Part shown: positions 11,266-22,326 of the stretch, piece by piece
How positions within the stretch are numbered: position 1 is the stretch's first letter
Layout: the number at the start of each line of letters is the position of its first letter
NCBI GenBank assembly: GCA_023101885.1
Contig: JALPQD010000248.1
Location: forward strand, 1,017,423-1,081,422
Length of the DNA stretch: 64,000 nucleotides
From: Typhlomys cinereus
Taxonomy: Eukaryota; Chordata; Mammalia; Rodentia; Platacanthomyidae
Direction: 5' to 3'
Position numbers and translations under genes: made by a program
Notes under the pieces: model-generated
Databases searched by the model: none
What the model saw: only the letters and a program-made list of their open reading frames with translations
Told to the model about the DNA's origin: nothing

Positions 11266-13432
11266 ATTAAGAAAAGATAGATTGATTGATCTCATGTTGA
11301 TGAAGAGCATGTCTTACTTCATATAGATGGCTAAATTTGTTAGAGATAAGTAGAGTCATGATGGATATGTATAATAGGAGAGACAAAACACCCTAAAATA
11401 AGCCTGAGAAGGCTACTTCCCCAGTGCTAGATTTATAATGTCCATTCTGGAGCACATGATATATGATACAGGCCTGTTCTCACCTTCCAATTCCTTTGTT
11501 TATGACGAAAGTCCTTCTATATTGACTGCACCATGTCGCGTGATTGTTTCCTTTATTATAACGCACATTCTTTTAATTTGTTATTTTTATCATGTGCTCC
11601 ATCAAAGGAATACTTGCTTGCCTCTGGAAAATTCATTTGTATTCATTTCATATTTGAAAGAAAACGTAGTTAGAATGATAACCATTTGGCACGGAATCTA
11701 TGCATCCTCATGGCTCAGGTAGAGCTTGGATGTACCCTGACATGGGACGGTAACCGAAAGCCTCCTAACCGTTTGGGTGCTTATGCATTTATTTTCTTTG
11801 TAGGCAAGTGTATGTCCTTTACTGACATGACATCTAAGGAACTTTTCTTTGAAATAAAAACTTCTCAATATTATATGGATGTCTCAAAATACAGTTTTAA
11901 TCAATATTTTCCTGCATGTGCATAATACCAAGAAATTATGAATTTTAGGTCCTTTATACTACTGATATTGACAAAATGATGATGGTTATAATTTTACTTT
12001 TATGAAATTCTTTTTAGTTGTGTAATATTTTCCTCAAAAACACTGGTCTTACTGTTTATTAAATTCTGATTATGGGGAGAGTTTGTGAAGAAAAACTTCA
12101 GCTCATGACTGATATCTCCACTTCAAGTCAAGATTCAGTATCTAAGATCAAGTTCTACTCTGACTTCATTAAAAACAACATTTAATATTTTAATTATTAG
12201 ATCACAGTATCCTTTATATTCTCCCACATCTTCCCTGTCTTCTGTTTTTTATGTTTCATCTAGTTTATTTCTCTCTCACCTTTTTTTTAATTTATAATTT
12301 CCTTCAGAATTTATTCCTTCAGCATATTTTGTCAAAAGCTTTCTGTGATTTTAGTGAACTAGATTTAGCTACCTACTTATTAAAGACAGCAATTATTATT
12401 TCTAAATTTATGTAATAAACATTCGGAGAAACCATATGCTTTTGGGCTTTTTTTCTATTTTCTCATTATTTGGTAAAATGAAGGCGTTTGAATTAACTCT
12501 ATAATAAACACAGAGTAATTGCAACCCTTGGCAAAAGTTTCCAAGTGTCTAGAAATGATTAAATCTTTTATTAGATCTAGAAAGATAACAAGGAACTACT
12601 TAATGATCTCAGTTTTTCCAAGATGCTGTTGGCCCTAGTGGATTTTTGTTGGTCTGAAATGTAGAATTCTTCCTGTCTTGCATAATTTGTAAGTGCTGAA
12701 TGAATATTTAATATCACCACAATTCTCTGACACAATTCTCTGACACAATTCTCTTTATGCTTCTTTTATTGACTTCAACAGTTGCAGCAATCATTCTGCC
12801 AATGTTGATGCTGCTACATGGTAAATAGACATATGCACATCCTATAAATTTCAAAAGAATATCAAAATTCACTAAGACATGAAAAGGAAAGACAAAGAGC
12901 AATGCCAAAGATAGTAGAGACATAGCAATCAAAATACTAACATCTCTTTTTAATGAAGGCAGAGTAAATTGAATCCTGATTTGGAAATAAGAGGGATACT
13001 ATTATGGTGGTCCAGGAATAGACTCTTGGATTGTGGTATAGTGTTTAGACTCTGTCTCTCTGTGAGAAGGATAGAAAGCACAATGGAAATTGTCCACATT
13101 TGCAAAAGATCATTTCATTCAACTGGTAATACAGGAGTACTCACTAGCAATCCAAAAGTTCATGTTTTAGGTTTTCTGTATATAGTATCTAATAAAATCT
13201 GGAAAAGATATTGGCAATTCCAGACCCAAACCAGGAAACACTTTTGAATGGAAACAATTTTTGTGTATTCTTTTTTTTTCCTTGATCATATGTATCCCTC
13301 AAAAAATTAATCTAGGAAATTACAAAATCCTTGTAATATTGCAATCACTTAATGTATTTGTGTGAAGAAGTTTTATGCATAAAGTTGGATCATTTTAAAG
13401 GAAGGCTATAAATTGTGAAGCTTTGTTGCTGT
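11266..13432. other. AT-rich sequence with overlapping chance open frames
   Basis: Open frames at 11438-11722, 11686-11925, 12714-12932 and 12969-13247 have no recognisable domain. A 13-bp unit (ACAATTCTCTGAC) is repeated about 2.7 times at 12718-12754. No gene is supported. Confidence 0.45.
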
Positions 13433-13690
13433 TATAGTTAAATATAGGTGTCAACTTGACAGTTGAGGCTGTAAGTTTTTGGCAGAGTTGTGAGAAATTA
13501 GTAGATATATGAAACCCCAAGCAAGCATTCTGGAGATTGTCTATTGATGGATAGGCCCATTCCATGAATGGCGGGACTAGAATCTGGGCAGTGGCAAAAG
13601 ATGGAAAGTATAGATTGAGAAAGTGCGCATCTTTCTGTATACTTGGCCAGAAATGCTGATTTGACAAGTAAGGATTTCCCCTTTCTCAGT
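13433..13690 (+). mobile_element. ERVL-related LTR fragment (5' part)
   Basis: TAGGTGTCAACTTGACAGTTGAGG at the start and GATTGTCTATTGATGGATAGGCCCATTCCATGAATGG in the middle follow the same phrase order as the LTRs at 38905 and 44715. The 3' part with AATAAA is missing. Confidence 0.5.
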
Positions 13691-13784
13691 CACCGTGATA
13701 GTTTGTAAACAAAATGAGCAACATCCAAAGTAAGACCCACTGGTTTTTCAAAAGTAATTTTTCTTTAGAGTCCAACACACTAGG

Positions 13785-13788
13785 ACTG

Positions 13789-13838
<50 letters not shown>

Positions 13839-14162
13839 TGTCTGTGTGTGTCTGTGTGTCTGCGTGTGTGTGTGTCTGTGTGTTTACAGGAGGATACTTG
13901 AGCATATGTGCCTGTGGAGGCCTAATGGTATGTCTGGATTCATCCCAGATTGCTCTTCTATGTTATTGTTTGGCTTTTAGGTTTTCCAAGCTCTGCCTTT
14001 AAGAACTGGAATTACAAACCATCACCATATTTGCCTAGTATATTTGCCTATACTCTTGCCATTTTTTCATCTAGCATCTTTCATAGAATCTGGAATCTGA
14101 ACTCATGTTCTTCTGCTTGCTAGGAACTGGTATTAACTCCTGAGCCATTTCTCCAGCCCATA
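13785..14162 (-). repeat. B4-like SINE with a long (TG)n tract
   Basis: The right end is the complement of a SINE head (CTCCTGAGCCATTTCTCCAGCCC). Further left are an ID/B1-like body with GAACTGGAATTACAAACC and a compound TG/TC tract at 13791-13886. The order matches rodent B4 elements on the minus strand. Open frames translated from the TG tract (Cys-Val repeats) are meaningless. Confidence 0.6.
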
Positions 14163-16360
14163 CACTGAGAACTTTTTTTTTTAATTTAGGATGAATCTCC
14201 TTGTAAACTTTTCTGAAGAGTTCCCAGTCTGAATCAGTTATGTGATTTGTCAAAAAAAAAAAAAAAAAACTTAACCAAATACCTGTGAAGAGAGTTTTCA
14301 ACTTCATTGAGTATTGTTATTAAATATGGCTTTCTAGAAATTCGTCTCTTTTCATTTGCGGTTCCCTTTTCATAACATGAGTTAATTTATCTCTCAGATT
14401 TTCAGTCATCGATTCTAATTATTTTGATGAATTTATGGATAATAGTGAATTCACTTGCTGAAGAGGTCTTGGGTTGAGCTTTTGGTTTTATTTTGTTTTG
14501 GGTGTTTTGTTTGGCTTTTATTATTGCTGCTAGAGTCTCGATCCAGAGACATGTAGAAGCTAGGACAACCCCAAACCGTTTTGTTTCTTTGGTCACTTCA
14601 TCATAGGTTTCTATAGACCATGTAAAATATGTTAGTAACATAACTCATATTAGTTTGAAAAGCTAAGTCTGTTCATTCTTCCATTCTCCTTGTAGAGAAT
14701 GGGAGAATTTGAACACAAATACACCATTTATATTGGCTATAATAAAGTGAAGTCTAGACCACATATTAAGAAAAGCTAGATAAGATTTTCTTTCATTTTA
14801 TCAATGATCAACAAATTATTGCTCTGAAATATCATATAGCAATGGTATCATTCATCTTTAAGGTGAAGTTCCTGTTTTCTCACAAGATTGACTTTATTTT
14901 GTGAACAAGTATGTTTGTTTCCTGGGAAATTAATTTTATCAAGAGTATCAAAGCCTGTGTCCTCTGGTACACAAATGACTGAGTGAAGCTTGGTCAAGTG
15001 TAATACCTCTATGCAATCTGTTTTCAATTAAGAGGAATACACAAACAACAAAATTTTTTCCATGGAGGTTGTGTGGTGAAAACATAAATTTATGATTTTA
15101 TTTTAAATATTTGATGGAGGAATGAAATCAACTGAGCATATATCATTTCACGAAGCATAAATAAAATCAGTCATTACAGGATAGCCTTGGATTAGACATT
15201 TAATTTTATAAGTAAAGATTATTAAGTTTTATGTGTGTAACAAAAAATGCTATGTTCTCAGTGTTGGTTAAATGATTTAGACAGACAGAACCAATTTTTT
15301 GGGTGACTAACTTCACCGACAGAAACTAATATCTAACACCTGTTTGAGGGAAGATACAGCTGTTAGAGTTGTCCAAGCATCTGGGTTTTATCCCTGTTTT
15401 TCTCTCCATTTGCTTTATGACCTTGGAAATACTGATATGTTTTTCCTGGTCCTTAAACTTCCTGGTTATACCCAACATAAAGATAATGTAACACTATAAT
15501 ATCTTGCAACTATTATGATCCTAGAATTAGGGTTCAACCTATAGATTCAACTAGTAGATCAAACATATGTCAATGATAATTTAGAGACAAGTCCCAGTTG
15601 CTTAAGTATCATCAAAAACAATACACTAGAATAGTCTTGTGGAACTATACAAGTTAAAGCCACTTTACTTGTCAATCTTCAGAAATGTTGAGAAATTCAC
15701 AACATCAGAGGATATCATGGATTTGCTTAGAATTAAGGAAAATGTGGGACAATATTTTAGAATTTGTAGAGACAGCAACTGAAAAATTTTGGAAGCTTGT
15801 TTGCTGATAACTACTAAAAAGCTGGGCTATCAGATATGTTTAAGTAGATAATAATGAATGTTCTGGAAATAAATAACCAGGCTGTTGATTACTTGTGTCT
15901 CCTTGAGGAAAGATGGTAGTGTCACACTGTGGAAATCAGTGGAATAACTGGGAATGAAGAGCTAAGGAACTGGTGGTATAAACACAAGGTAAGTCAATAT
16001 GACTTTTTTTCACTAAGTTATGAAAATGCCCGAAAGAAAAACAATGTATTTGTGCAACATTATATTCCTGTTAAAATGAATCATATGTACATATGTCTCC
16101 CAACTTTAAAAGTAAAACCCCTGTAGATTTTTTTCCTGAAAATAGCTTAAGACCAAACCAATTTAAATACAACTTCATGGGAAATTATAGAAAGGACAAT
16201 GTATCCTATGGATCCAGCATTCTATAGAAATGAATAGACGTTCTGTTATTTCATCCTAACCGACTCAGAACTTAAAAAATTGTGGAGGAACTTTCAGAGA
16301 AACATATGATTATTGATTTTTAAATATAAAATTTGTGTTTCTTCTAAAGCAGGGAGAATT
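14163..16360. other. AT-rich sequence, no supported feature
   Basis: An 18-base A run occurs near 14252-14270. No gene, RNA or repeat family could be named. Confidence 0.45.
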
Positions 16361-16505
16361 ATTTTATTTTTAATAGATTTAGGTGTTACTAGTATGATAT
16401 AACTTCTGTGTCATATTATTAAAAGTGGAACTTGGCATCATGGAGATTCAGAGGTTAAAGTCTTTGTTTCACAAGCAAAAAGATTTGAGTTCAAATCACT
16501 GGATC
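16361..16505 (+). repeat. 145-bp direct duplication, copy A
   Basis: The block aligns without gaps to 17816-17960. By eye I count about 138 of 145 identical positions. It holds an AT-rich left part and a tRNA-like right part (GAGATTCAGAGGTTAAAG then GAGTTCAAATCACTGG, resembling A and B boxes). After 16505 the two copies diverge completely. Confidence 0.8.
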
Positions 16506-16679
16506 ACAAGTAAATATGCAGGTTGGAAATGGCAGTAGTGGCCTTTATTTGAGAGTCCTTGTAAGTGGAGACTTGAAATCACCAAAGCAAGGCAACAGGA
16601 GTAGAACAATGTAGGATGATTCCTCTTGCCTCCACAAACATACACACTAAAGTGTCCTCTGGTACAAATGTCCAACACA

Positions 16680-16729
<50 letters not shown>

Positions 16730-16745
16730 CACACACGCAGTAGAA
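16506..16745 (+). repeat. Degenerate SINE-like body with (CA)n tract
   Basis: The sequence after the tRNA-like head of copy A runs through CCTTTATTTGAGAGTCCTTG and GGAGACTTGAAATCACC into a (CA)n tract at 16679-16738. This resembles the tail half of a B4-type element. Cys-Val or Thr-His repeat frames across the CA tract are not genes. Confidence 0.4.
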
Positions 16746-17815
16746 CTCTTTTGGGTATTTTCCAAGCTGCGATCTTGCTAAGTCACCATCCTTCAAGATT
16801 TCTATCTCTTTTGGTCACCATCCATCCCCATGTGCATGAATGTTTGACTGATATTTTCAACATCAACAATGGAGAAAAGAAAGGCAACTTATTGGACCTT
16901 GCTAGGCAGTGCTCCAAAACCAAGACTGTGTTTCTAGCCTCTAACGGTGATAATGAAGTGTGGTCCCATTGGAAAATTTGAAGAAATTGATGATTTGAAA
17001 ACTGGAAAATGTCATGCACATCACAGAGACACGAACAAATATAGAGGTCAGCCTTAGGTTTCATGTGAAGTTCAAAGGTCCGGAAAAGATGAGAGAACAT
17101 TTTCTTGTAACCTATGACTTTGATGTACTGACTAAGCCTGCTCATATCATTGGCTATGGAAATACAAAACAGAATCACTGAAGTATCCTGGAGTTATATT
17201 TCAAGGGAAAAAACACATTCATACAAACAAAGTAACAAAGAATTCTGCTGGAATTTATTAAAGATATGCAGTTCTTTAAAATAAAAATTATCTCTCATTT
17301 TTTCTGGTAACTACTCTTTCATAAAAACTTTAAAATTATGATTGTCTTGTTCAAATTAATATGTTTATTAAATTCAAATGCTCTAATAAAATTTTAATTA
17401 AATTTCTGAAATAATCTAATGAATCATATCTCAATGATTATGTTAATGTATATGAAACAGAGAAGGAAGAACAATTAAATATGAAGTAATTTGTGATTAA
17501 AATTCATGGATCTTATTATATTATATACTCTTTATTCTAATACACATAAGTGAAATTACAATTTTGGAAACAAAGCAGTCTTCAAAGAAAATTTGGAATA
17601 TGCATAAGCATATCACTAAATGTTGCTAGCTGGTTTATTTTCCAGATGTTAGTTTTTGGCTTTGTAAGGTTGCTCACAAATCTATTACTTCTTGAGTAGA
17701 AAATATATTTTACATGAAATTAGGTTTATTCAAATTTGTCTTCATAACTTTTTTTCCTTAAAAAAATTATTCGTTGATCTAAAAATAGTCACATGGTCAG
17801 ACAGACTTTTTATCT
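16746..17815. other. Unassigned sequence; longest non-repeat open frame of the left half
   Basis: A minus-strand frame of 131 codons (16783-17178) has an internal ATG start but no recognisable domain. On the plus strand, several frame-shifted stretches around 16880-17160 look mildly codon-like, which could mark a decayed processed pseudogene. I could not name a parent gene. The remainder to 17815 is AT-rich. Confidence 0.3.
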
Positions 17816-17960
17816 ATTTTATTTTTAATAGATTTAGATGTTACTAGTATGATATAATTTCTGTGTCATATTATTAAAAGTGGAACTTGGCATCATGGAG
17901 ATTCAGAGGTTAAAGTCTTTGCTTCAAAAGCAAAAAGATATGAGCTCAGATCACTGGATC
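17816..17960 (+). repeat. 145-bp direct duplication, copy B
   Basis: This is the partner of 16361-16505, about 1.45 kb downstream and in the same orientation. The seven mismatches I count are scattered and there are no indels. It continues into a different sequence (CCATTGGATCCAGTGG) from copy A. Confidence 0.8.
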
Positions 17961-17984
17961 CATTGGATCCAGTGGCATATCCAT

Positions 17985-18215
17985 TGGAATGCCACTAACT
18001 CTTCTGCAGATGACCCACACTCACTTTACTGCAGCATCCTAAGAAGAGGCCTGCAGTCCACACCTGCAGAGAGACATGAGAGTAGCAGGAACACGACTGG
18101 ATTGGTGAACGGAAGGAGGGTGGTTGAGGGGGTTAAATTTGGAAAGAAGGAGATGAGAGCAAGGACATAAACTCATTGTGTTTGAACATGAAAAAAATTT
18201 TAAAACTAAATATTT
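17985..18215 (+). mobile_element. Old L1-like 3' end
   Basis: The phrases GAAGGAGGGTGGTTGAGGGGG, GGAAAGAAGGAGATGAGAGC and ACATAAACTC, followed by an A-rich tail, resemble an old rodent L1 3' UTR. It directly follows duplication copy B. The assignment is tentative. Confidence 0.4.
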
Positions 18216-18724
18216 TTAAGGAAAAAAAATAATGTGGCCTTTGATGCATGCAGAGTAGTTTTGTTCCAAACAAATTGCTGATGCACTGCTAGATTTATTT
18301 CAGTTTTGTAGCTCCATATTTAGATAAATGATGACATGATGCCAACAATTATGTCAACTTCATTTAGTGAAATTAGAATATTTTGGTTAGTCTTAATTAA
18401 GAGAGTAAAAACACTTGGCATTTTTTTTTAAATCTCCAGTGAATTTCTGCATTGTTTGTTCATTCAATATGTAAGTGAGCCAAGATTAAAATAAGTCTGA
18501 TGTTTTTTCCATGTCAAATAGCTAGTAAAGGGTTGGAAAACTATTTGGCACCAAGAAAATGTCATTCCAGAATTAATGTTATTGCCACTCAAAATGTTCA
18601 ATCCTGATTAAGTTATCAGTGATATACTATCCATCCTATATCCTTCATGGGAGAACCTTGTCACAAAAATGGTGAATTGGTCTGCCTGTTGGGGAAAGAA
18701 AACAGGATATAAAGAATGGAATAG
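18216..18724. other. AT-rich sequence, no supported feature
   Basis: Nothing recognisable. Confidence 0.45.
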
Positions 18725-18866
18725 CTTTTCTTTTTTATTATTAATACATTTTTATTATTATTTCAGCTCATACAAACTTAATAGGTAGGCCAGATCCCTC
18801 CCTCCCTCCTCCTCCCCCCGAACCCTTGCTCCCCCTCCCTCCCCATCCCCCCATGCCTCCTTTTCT
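18725..18866 (-). mobile_element. Very short L1 3' tail, minus strand
   Basis: On the minus strand the fragment reads G-rich polypurine tract, then AACCTATTAAGTTTGTATGAG-like terminal sequence and an A/T-rich tail, matching the L1 ends at 19700-19770. A 7-bp CTTTTCT lies on both sides (18725-18731 and 18860-18866) and may be the target-site duplication. Only about 130 bp was copied. Confidence 0.75.
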
Positions 18867-18982
18867 AAGTAGCTTCCGAGTTTGTACTTACCATTCCTTT
18901 CTTCTTAGTTTTCAGAGATCTTTTCTGAGAATGCAATACTAACATCTACCCAGATAAGTCAAGTGATTGCTACAAGATTAAT

Positions 18983-19784
18983 AGATAATGATTTACAACA
19001 GATGGGGTATGATTTTACCAGAAGAGGAGGGAATACAATCTGGCAGATAGAAAGTAACCATTTCGCAAATGGGTGATTGACCCCTCCCTCACTGTGGTTT
19101 CTTACTTTTATTACATCTACCTTTGAATATACTCTTATAACAAGACTCTAGTTTAACAGGTTTTTATCTGTGGCCAGGAGGTGACATCCAATACCCATCA
19201 GGATGGAGAGAAGGGCATTGCAGGAGCAGAAAAACTCAAAAAAAAATCAACAAACCATAATCCAGAACATCAGAGACTCTATATCAACCACCTGGAACTA
19301 GGCCAGCCTAATCTCTCCCCATCCTGATGCTCAGGGAAATTTGCAGAAGAGGGGAGCGGTAAGATTGTAAGAGCACAAGGATGGGAGGAGGAATGATATG
19401 CAAGATACTCCACACAAGTTAGGGCCGAAGCAATCATAATTGGACTTTGCATGCTCTGCACAATGTCCAACACACAGTCCAGCATTTGCTAAAGGGACTA
19501 GGATCCTTGGAGGCAAGGGATTGACAGCCACAGTAGTGTTCCTATGCTTAAGGGGAACACAGGAAAGGGTTCTGGGAAATGCCACTGGGTCTTTGCACCT
19601 CATCGGAGAAGAGGACCCAGAGGAGAGTTTGGCATGCACATTAAAGGATGCTCCGGGGATGGGAGGGGGAGGCACTAGGGGATGGGGAGGGAGGGGGTGG
19701 GAGGTTGGAGGGAAGGAAGGGACCGGTGTACCTGTTAAGTTTGTATGAGTGGAAAGAAAAAAGAAAAAAAAAGAGATAATGATT
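18983..19784 (+). mobile_element. 5'-truncated L1 3' UTR with target-site duplication
   Basis: The fragment (18994-19773) matches the 3' UTR of the long L1 at 26600-27410. It contains ATGATTTTACCAGAAGAGGAGGG, CCTCCCTCACTGTGGTTTC, GGACCCAGAGGAGAG, the polypurine tract and GTTTGTATGAGTGG with an A-rich tail. The 11-bp AGATAATGATT flanks it at 18983-18993 and 19774-19784. No ORF2 sequence is included. Open frames on either strand here (for example 19331-19675 minus and 19440-19748 plus) are frames within the UTR and not genes. Confidence 0.9.
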
Positions 19785-20125
19785 GGAAATAAATGATAAA
19801 GATCTTCATAGGTTATCAGGCAACTCTAATCTCGCATATGCATGACATATATCTATCTGAGTAAATGCAATGTAATATCCATACCATCAGGACACTGTTC
19901 ATTGTAAAACACAAACAACAACAAACCATCTTTAATAAGCTTCTTGTACTTGGTAGTTACTGTTCATTTCTCTCCTTTTACCAATCAGTTCCACTTCTAC
20001 ACACTTAGGATTCTCTCTTCTGGTATAACACACCATTAGGACCCTGCTTCCTACTTCTATAGATTTCATGCTTTTTATTTTTAATTTTTCAAATAAGCTT
20101 ATTTGAAACAAAATAAACTACTCTC
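19785..20125. other. AT-rich spacer between L1 insertions
   Basis: No feature recognised. It ends at the first base of the target-site duplication of the long L1. Confidence 0.5.
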
Positions 20126-20141
20126 AAGAAACTGGAATCAG

Positions 20142-20984
20142 CTCCCTCCCGCGCAGCCTTTGCCTGCCCGCCCGACCTCGCCTCCTGCTCCCCACTCCGC
20201 CAGGCCACCCCCAGGTGAGTCCCCCCTCCCCCACCCCCGCCCAGGTTGCTCCGCGTCCCTGCGGCACCCAGGCTGCCTCAGGCTTTGGCCTGGGCCATGC
20301 CCCGGGACCCCACATCCCCTTCTCCCTCCCGCCTGCCTGTCCGCCAAACTGGACAGGACTTGCTCGCTTTCCTCCATCTCTGTGACACTAAGCCAAGTCC
20401 CAGGTCCGGGGTGAAGAATTCTGCCATCAACATCAGCCCCTCTGCCTCTCTGGCCCACCGGGGACCCACGCACGTGGTCTACAGAAGACACACTGCTACT
20501 CAGAATTCAATAGAGTCCAAGGAAAACTCAAGCAAAGTTCTAAGTGTCAAAGGCCATACATCTGAAAACCTCTACAATCATCCTATCACATGGGAGAGAT
20601 TCTTCACATCCAGCCCAAAGATAAGTAAACCTCCTTTTTTTCACCTTACTTTTCCTTTCTAATATTAATCACTATAGACTAACTTTTCCATTAAAGCCAC
20701 CCCAAAAACATATACAACTCCAGGGATCCACTCACCCTCACATATCACCAAGATACTAAATCATAAAAGTACACTACCCTACTAATATTCACTCCTTGTC
20801 TACTTAACCTGACTTAACTGATGTACTAACAGCCTAAGAGCCTCAACTAGGAAATAACACTAACAAAAGACAAACATACCCAACCTCAAGGCAAGCACTA
20901 GTAATAACTGCCCAAGTGTAGTAATACCAACTAAATCAGTCAAAAACACACAGAAATGGAAAAGTCCTAGAAGACAAAAGAACA
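20142..20984 (+). promoter_or_regulatory. L1 5' UTR with CpG-rich internal promoter region
   Basis: The first roughly 350 bases are GC- and CpG-rich in a strongly AT-rich neighbourhood, begin at the 3' edge of the target duplication, and lie upstream of the ORF1 start. This is where an L1 internal Pol II promoter is expected. A consensus 5' splice donor, CAGGTGAGT, occurs at about 20212-20220. From about 20490 to 20984 the UTR becomes A-rich. Overlapping open frames on both strands in the GC-rich part (for example 20138-20491 minus and 20246-20662 plus) probably reflect low stop-codon density, and I do not call them genes. Confidence 0.75.
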
Positions 20985-22048
20985 ATGCCCAAGTCAAAGT
21001 GCAGATCCATGAGAAACAAAACCCAAGAAGACCAATCTCCCACTGATAGAATTAACCCCTTAATGATGGATTCCAACTGGAACAAATTCACAGAAAACAG
21101 TCAAGAAAGCCAGACCCAACACAATGACTTTCAAAGTATGATCATTACCATGATTAATATTATGAAAGAGGAAATCCAAGAGGAGTTAAACAACCAAATC
21201 AACCACTTTGAACAGGAACACAACAGGCATTTGGAGGAGTTGAGAAAAACAGTTCAAGAAACCAAAATAGGCATAGAGCAGTTAAAACATTCTCAGGCAG
21301 CGTTTAAAATTGAACTAAAAGACAAGTTATCTTCAAACCAAAGCTCAACAGAGAGTCTTATCAGCAGAACTAACGAAGCAGAAAATAGAATTTCAGATCT
21401 TGAAGACAAAGTGGGAGAATTAACCAGCTCAATGGAAGAGATTGTTAAAGCCAAAAAGATACTTGAGAGGAACATTCAAAAGATATGGGACACCCTGAAG
21501 AAGCCTAACATGCGCATTCATGAAATACCAGAGCAAGAATCTCAAAATACCACATCTGAGGAAATTTTTCAAATTATCATAAATGAAAACTTCCCTCAAC
21601 TGAAGAATGAAAGGCCCATCCAAATACAAGAGGCATTTCACACTCCAAACAGATATGCCAAAATAGAAAATCGCCATAGCAAATAATAGTCAAAACACTC
21701 CACATACAAGACAAAGAAAAGGTGCTGAGAGCTTCAAGAGAAAAAAAAACAAATCACTTTTAAAGGCAAACCTATTAAAATAACAAATGACTTCTTAATG
21801 GAAAGAATAAAAGTAAGAAGAGCTTGGAGAAACGTACTTCAATTATTAAATGAGAAAAATGCCAACCGAGACTAATATACCCGACAAAACTATCTGTCAT
21901 GATCGAGGGAGAAAGAAAAATTTCCCAGCACAAAGACAACTTGAAGGGATACATGTCTACCAAACCAGGCCTTCAAAAAATGCTAGAAATAATACGCAAA
22001 CTTGAAGAAGAGAACAAGCATATCCAGGAAGACAGAAGGGAAGTATAA
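20985..22048 (+). pseudogene. L1 ORF1 (RNA-binding chaperone), frameshifted
   Basis: ORF1p is the trimeric RNA-binding protein that packages L1 RNA with ORF2p in the cytoplasm. The frame opens at ATG 20985 with a basic start (MPKSKCRSMRNKTQ) and runs 233 codons. Residues from about 45 to 160 are rich in Glu, Lys and heptad-spaced Leu/Ile (for example EELNNQINHFEQEHNRHLEE), the expected coiled coil. An RRM-like part follows with IWDTLKKPNMRIHEIPEQE. Stops at about 21684-21689 break the frame. The C-terminal domain persists in other frames: KGKPIKITNDF near 21763, then YPTKLSVMIEGE near 21878, ending at a TAA at 22046-22048. The intact ancestor would have had about 350 codons. The start is supported by position after the UTR and by the matching ATGCCC context in L1 copy 2. 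Confidence 0.88.
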
Positions 22049-22100
22049 TACCACAAAAATATAAATGTAAAACAATAAGCTTACAAAATCCACTAAACAT

Positions 22101-22326
22101 AAAAAAATGTCCAGAATTAAGAGCCCAGAGGAGAGTCTGGCAGGCACATTAAAGAATTCTCCAGGGATTTGGGGGGGAGGCACTGGGGGATGGGGAGGGA
22201 GGGGAAAGGGGAGGGGAAGCAGGGGGATCGGGGTAGGAGGAGGGAGGGAGGGAACCAGTGTACCTACTAAGTTTGTATGAGCAGAAATAATAATAAAAAT
22301 GTTTTAAGAAAAAAGTGCAGAATTAA
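22101..22326 (+). mobile_element. Nested short L1 3' tail inserted at the ORF2 start of L1 copy 1
   Basis: Between ORF1 and ORF2 lies about 190 bp of L1 3' UTR sequence (GCCCAGAGGAGAG, polypurine tract, AAGTTTGTATGAGCAG and an A-rich tail at 22121-22308). The bracketing repeats are an A-run plus TGTCCAGAATTAA at 22101-22120 and an A-run plus GTGCAGAATTAA at 22309-22326, an imperfect target-site duplication. The second L1 has the uninterrupted site at about 32262-32283. The left repeat contains the ATG (22107-22109) that I infer as the ORF2 initiator, so the insertion separated the start codon from the rest of ORF2. Confidence 0.88.

Noticed and set aside
13714..14002. Cys-Val repeat proteins in two frames
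   Set aside because: They are translations of the (TG)n tract in a SINE and have no gene context. The same applies to the frames over CA/TG tracts at 5993-6178, 16496-16765, 46570-46948 and 58334-58559.
16361..17960. A functional tRNA gene in the 145-bp duplication
   Set aside because: The A- and B-box-like sequences are present, but no complete cloverleaf with acceptor-stem pairing could be built by eye. A SINE head is the better explanation.
19331..19748. Frames of more than 100 codons on both strands
   Set aside because: Both lie in an L1 3' UTR fragment. Similar frames recur in the other 3' UTR copies at 26911-27147, 27591-28003 and 36921-37149.
20103..20662. Pro/Arg-rich overlapping frames on both strands in GC-rich DNA
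   Set aside because: The stretch is an L1 5' UTR, and GC-rich sequence has few stop codons. No conserved domain is visible. I kept the antisense frame only as an item to check.
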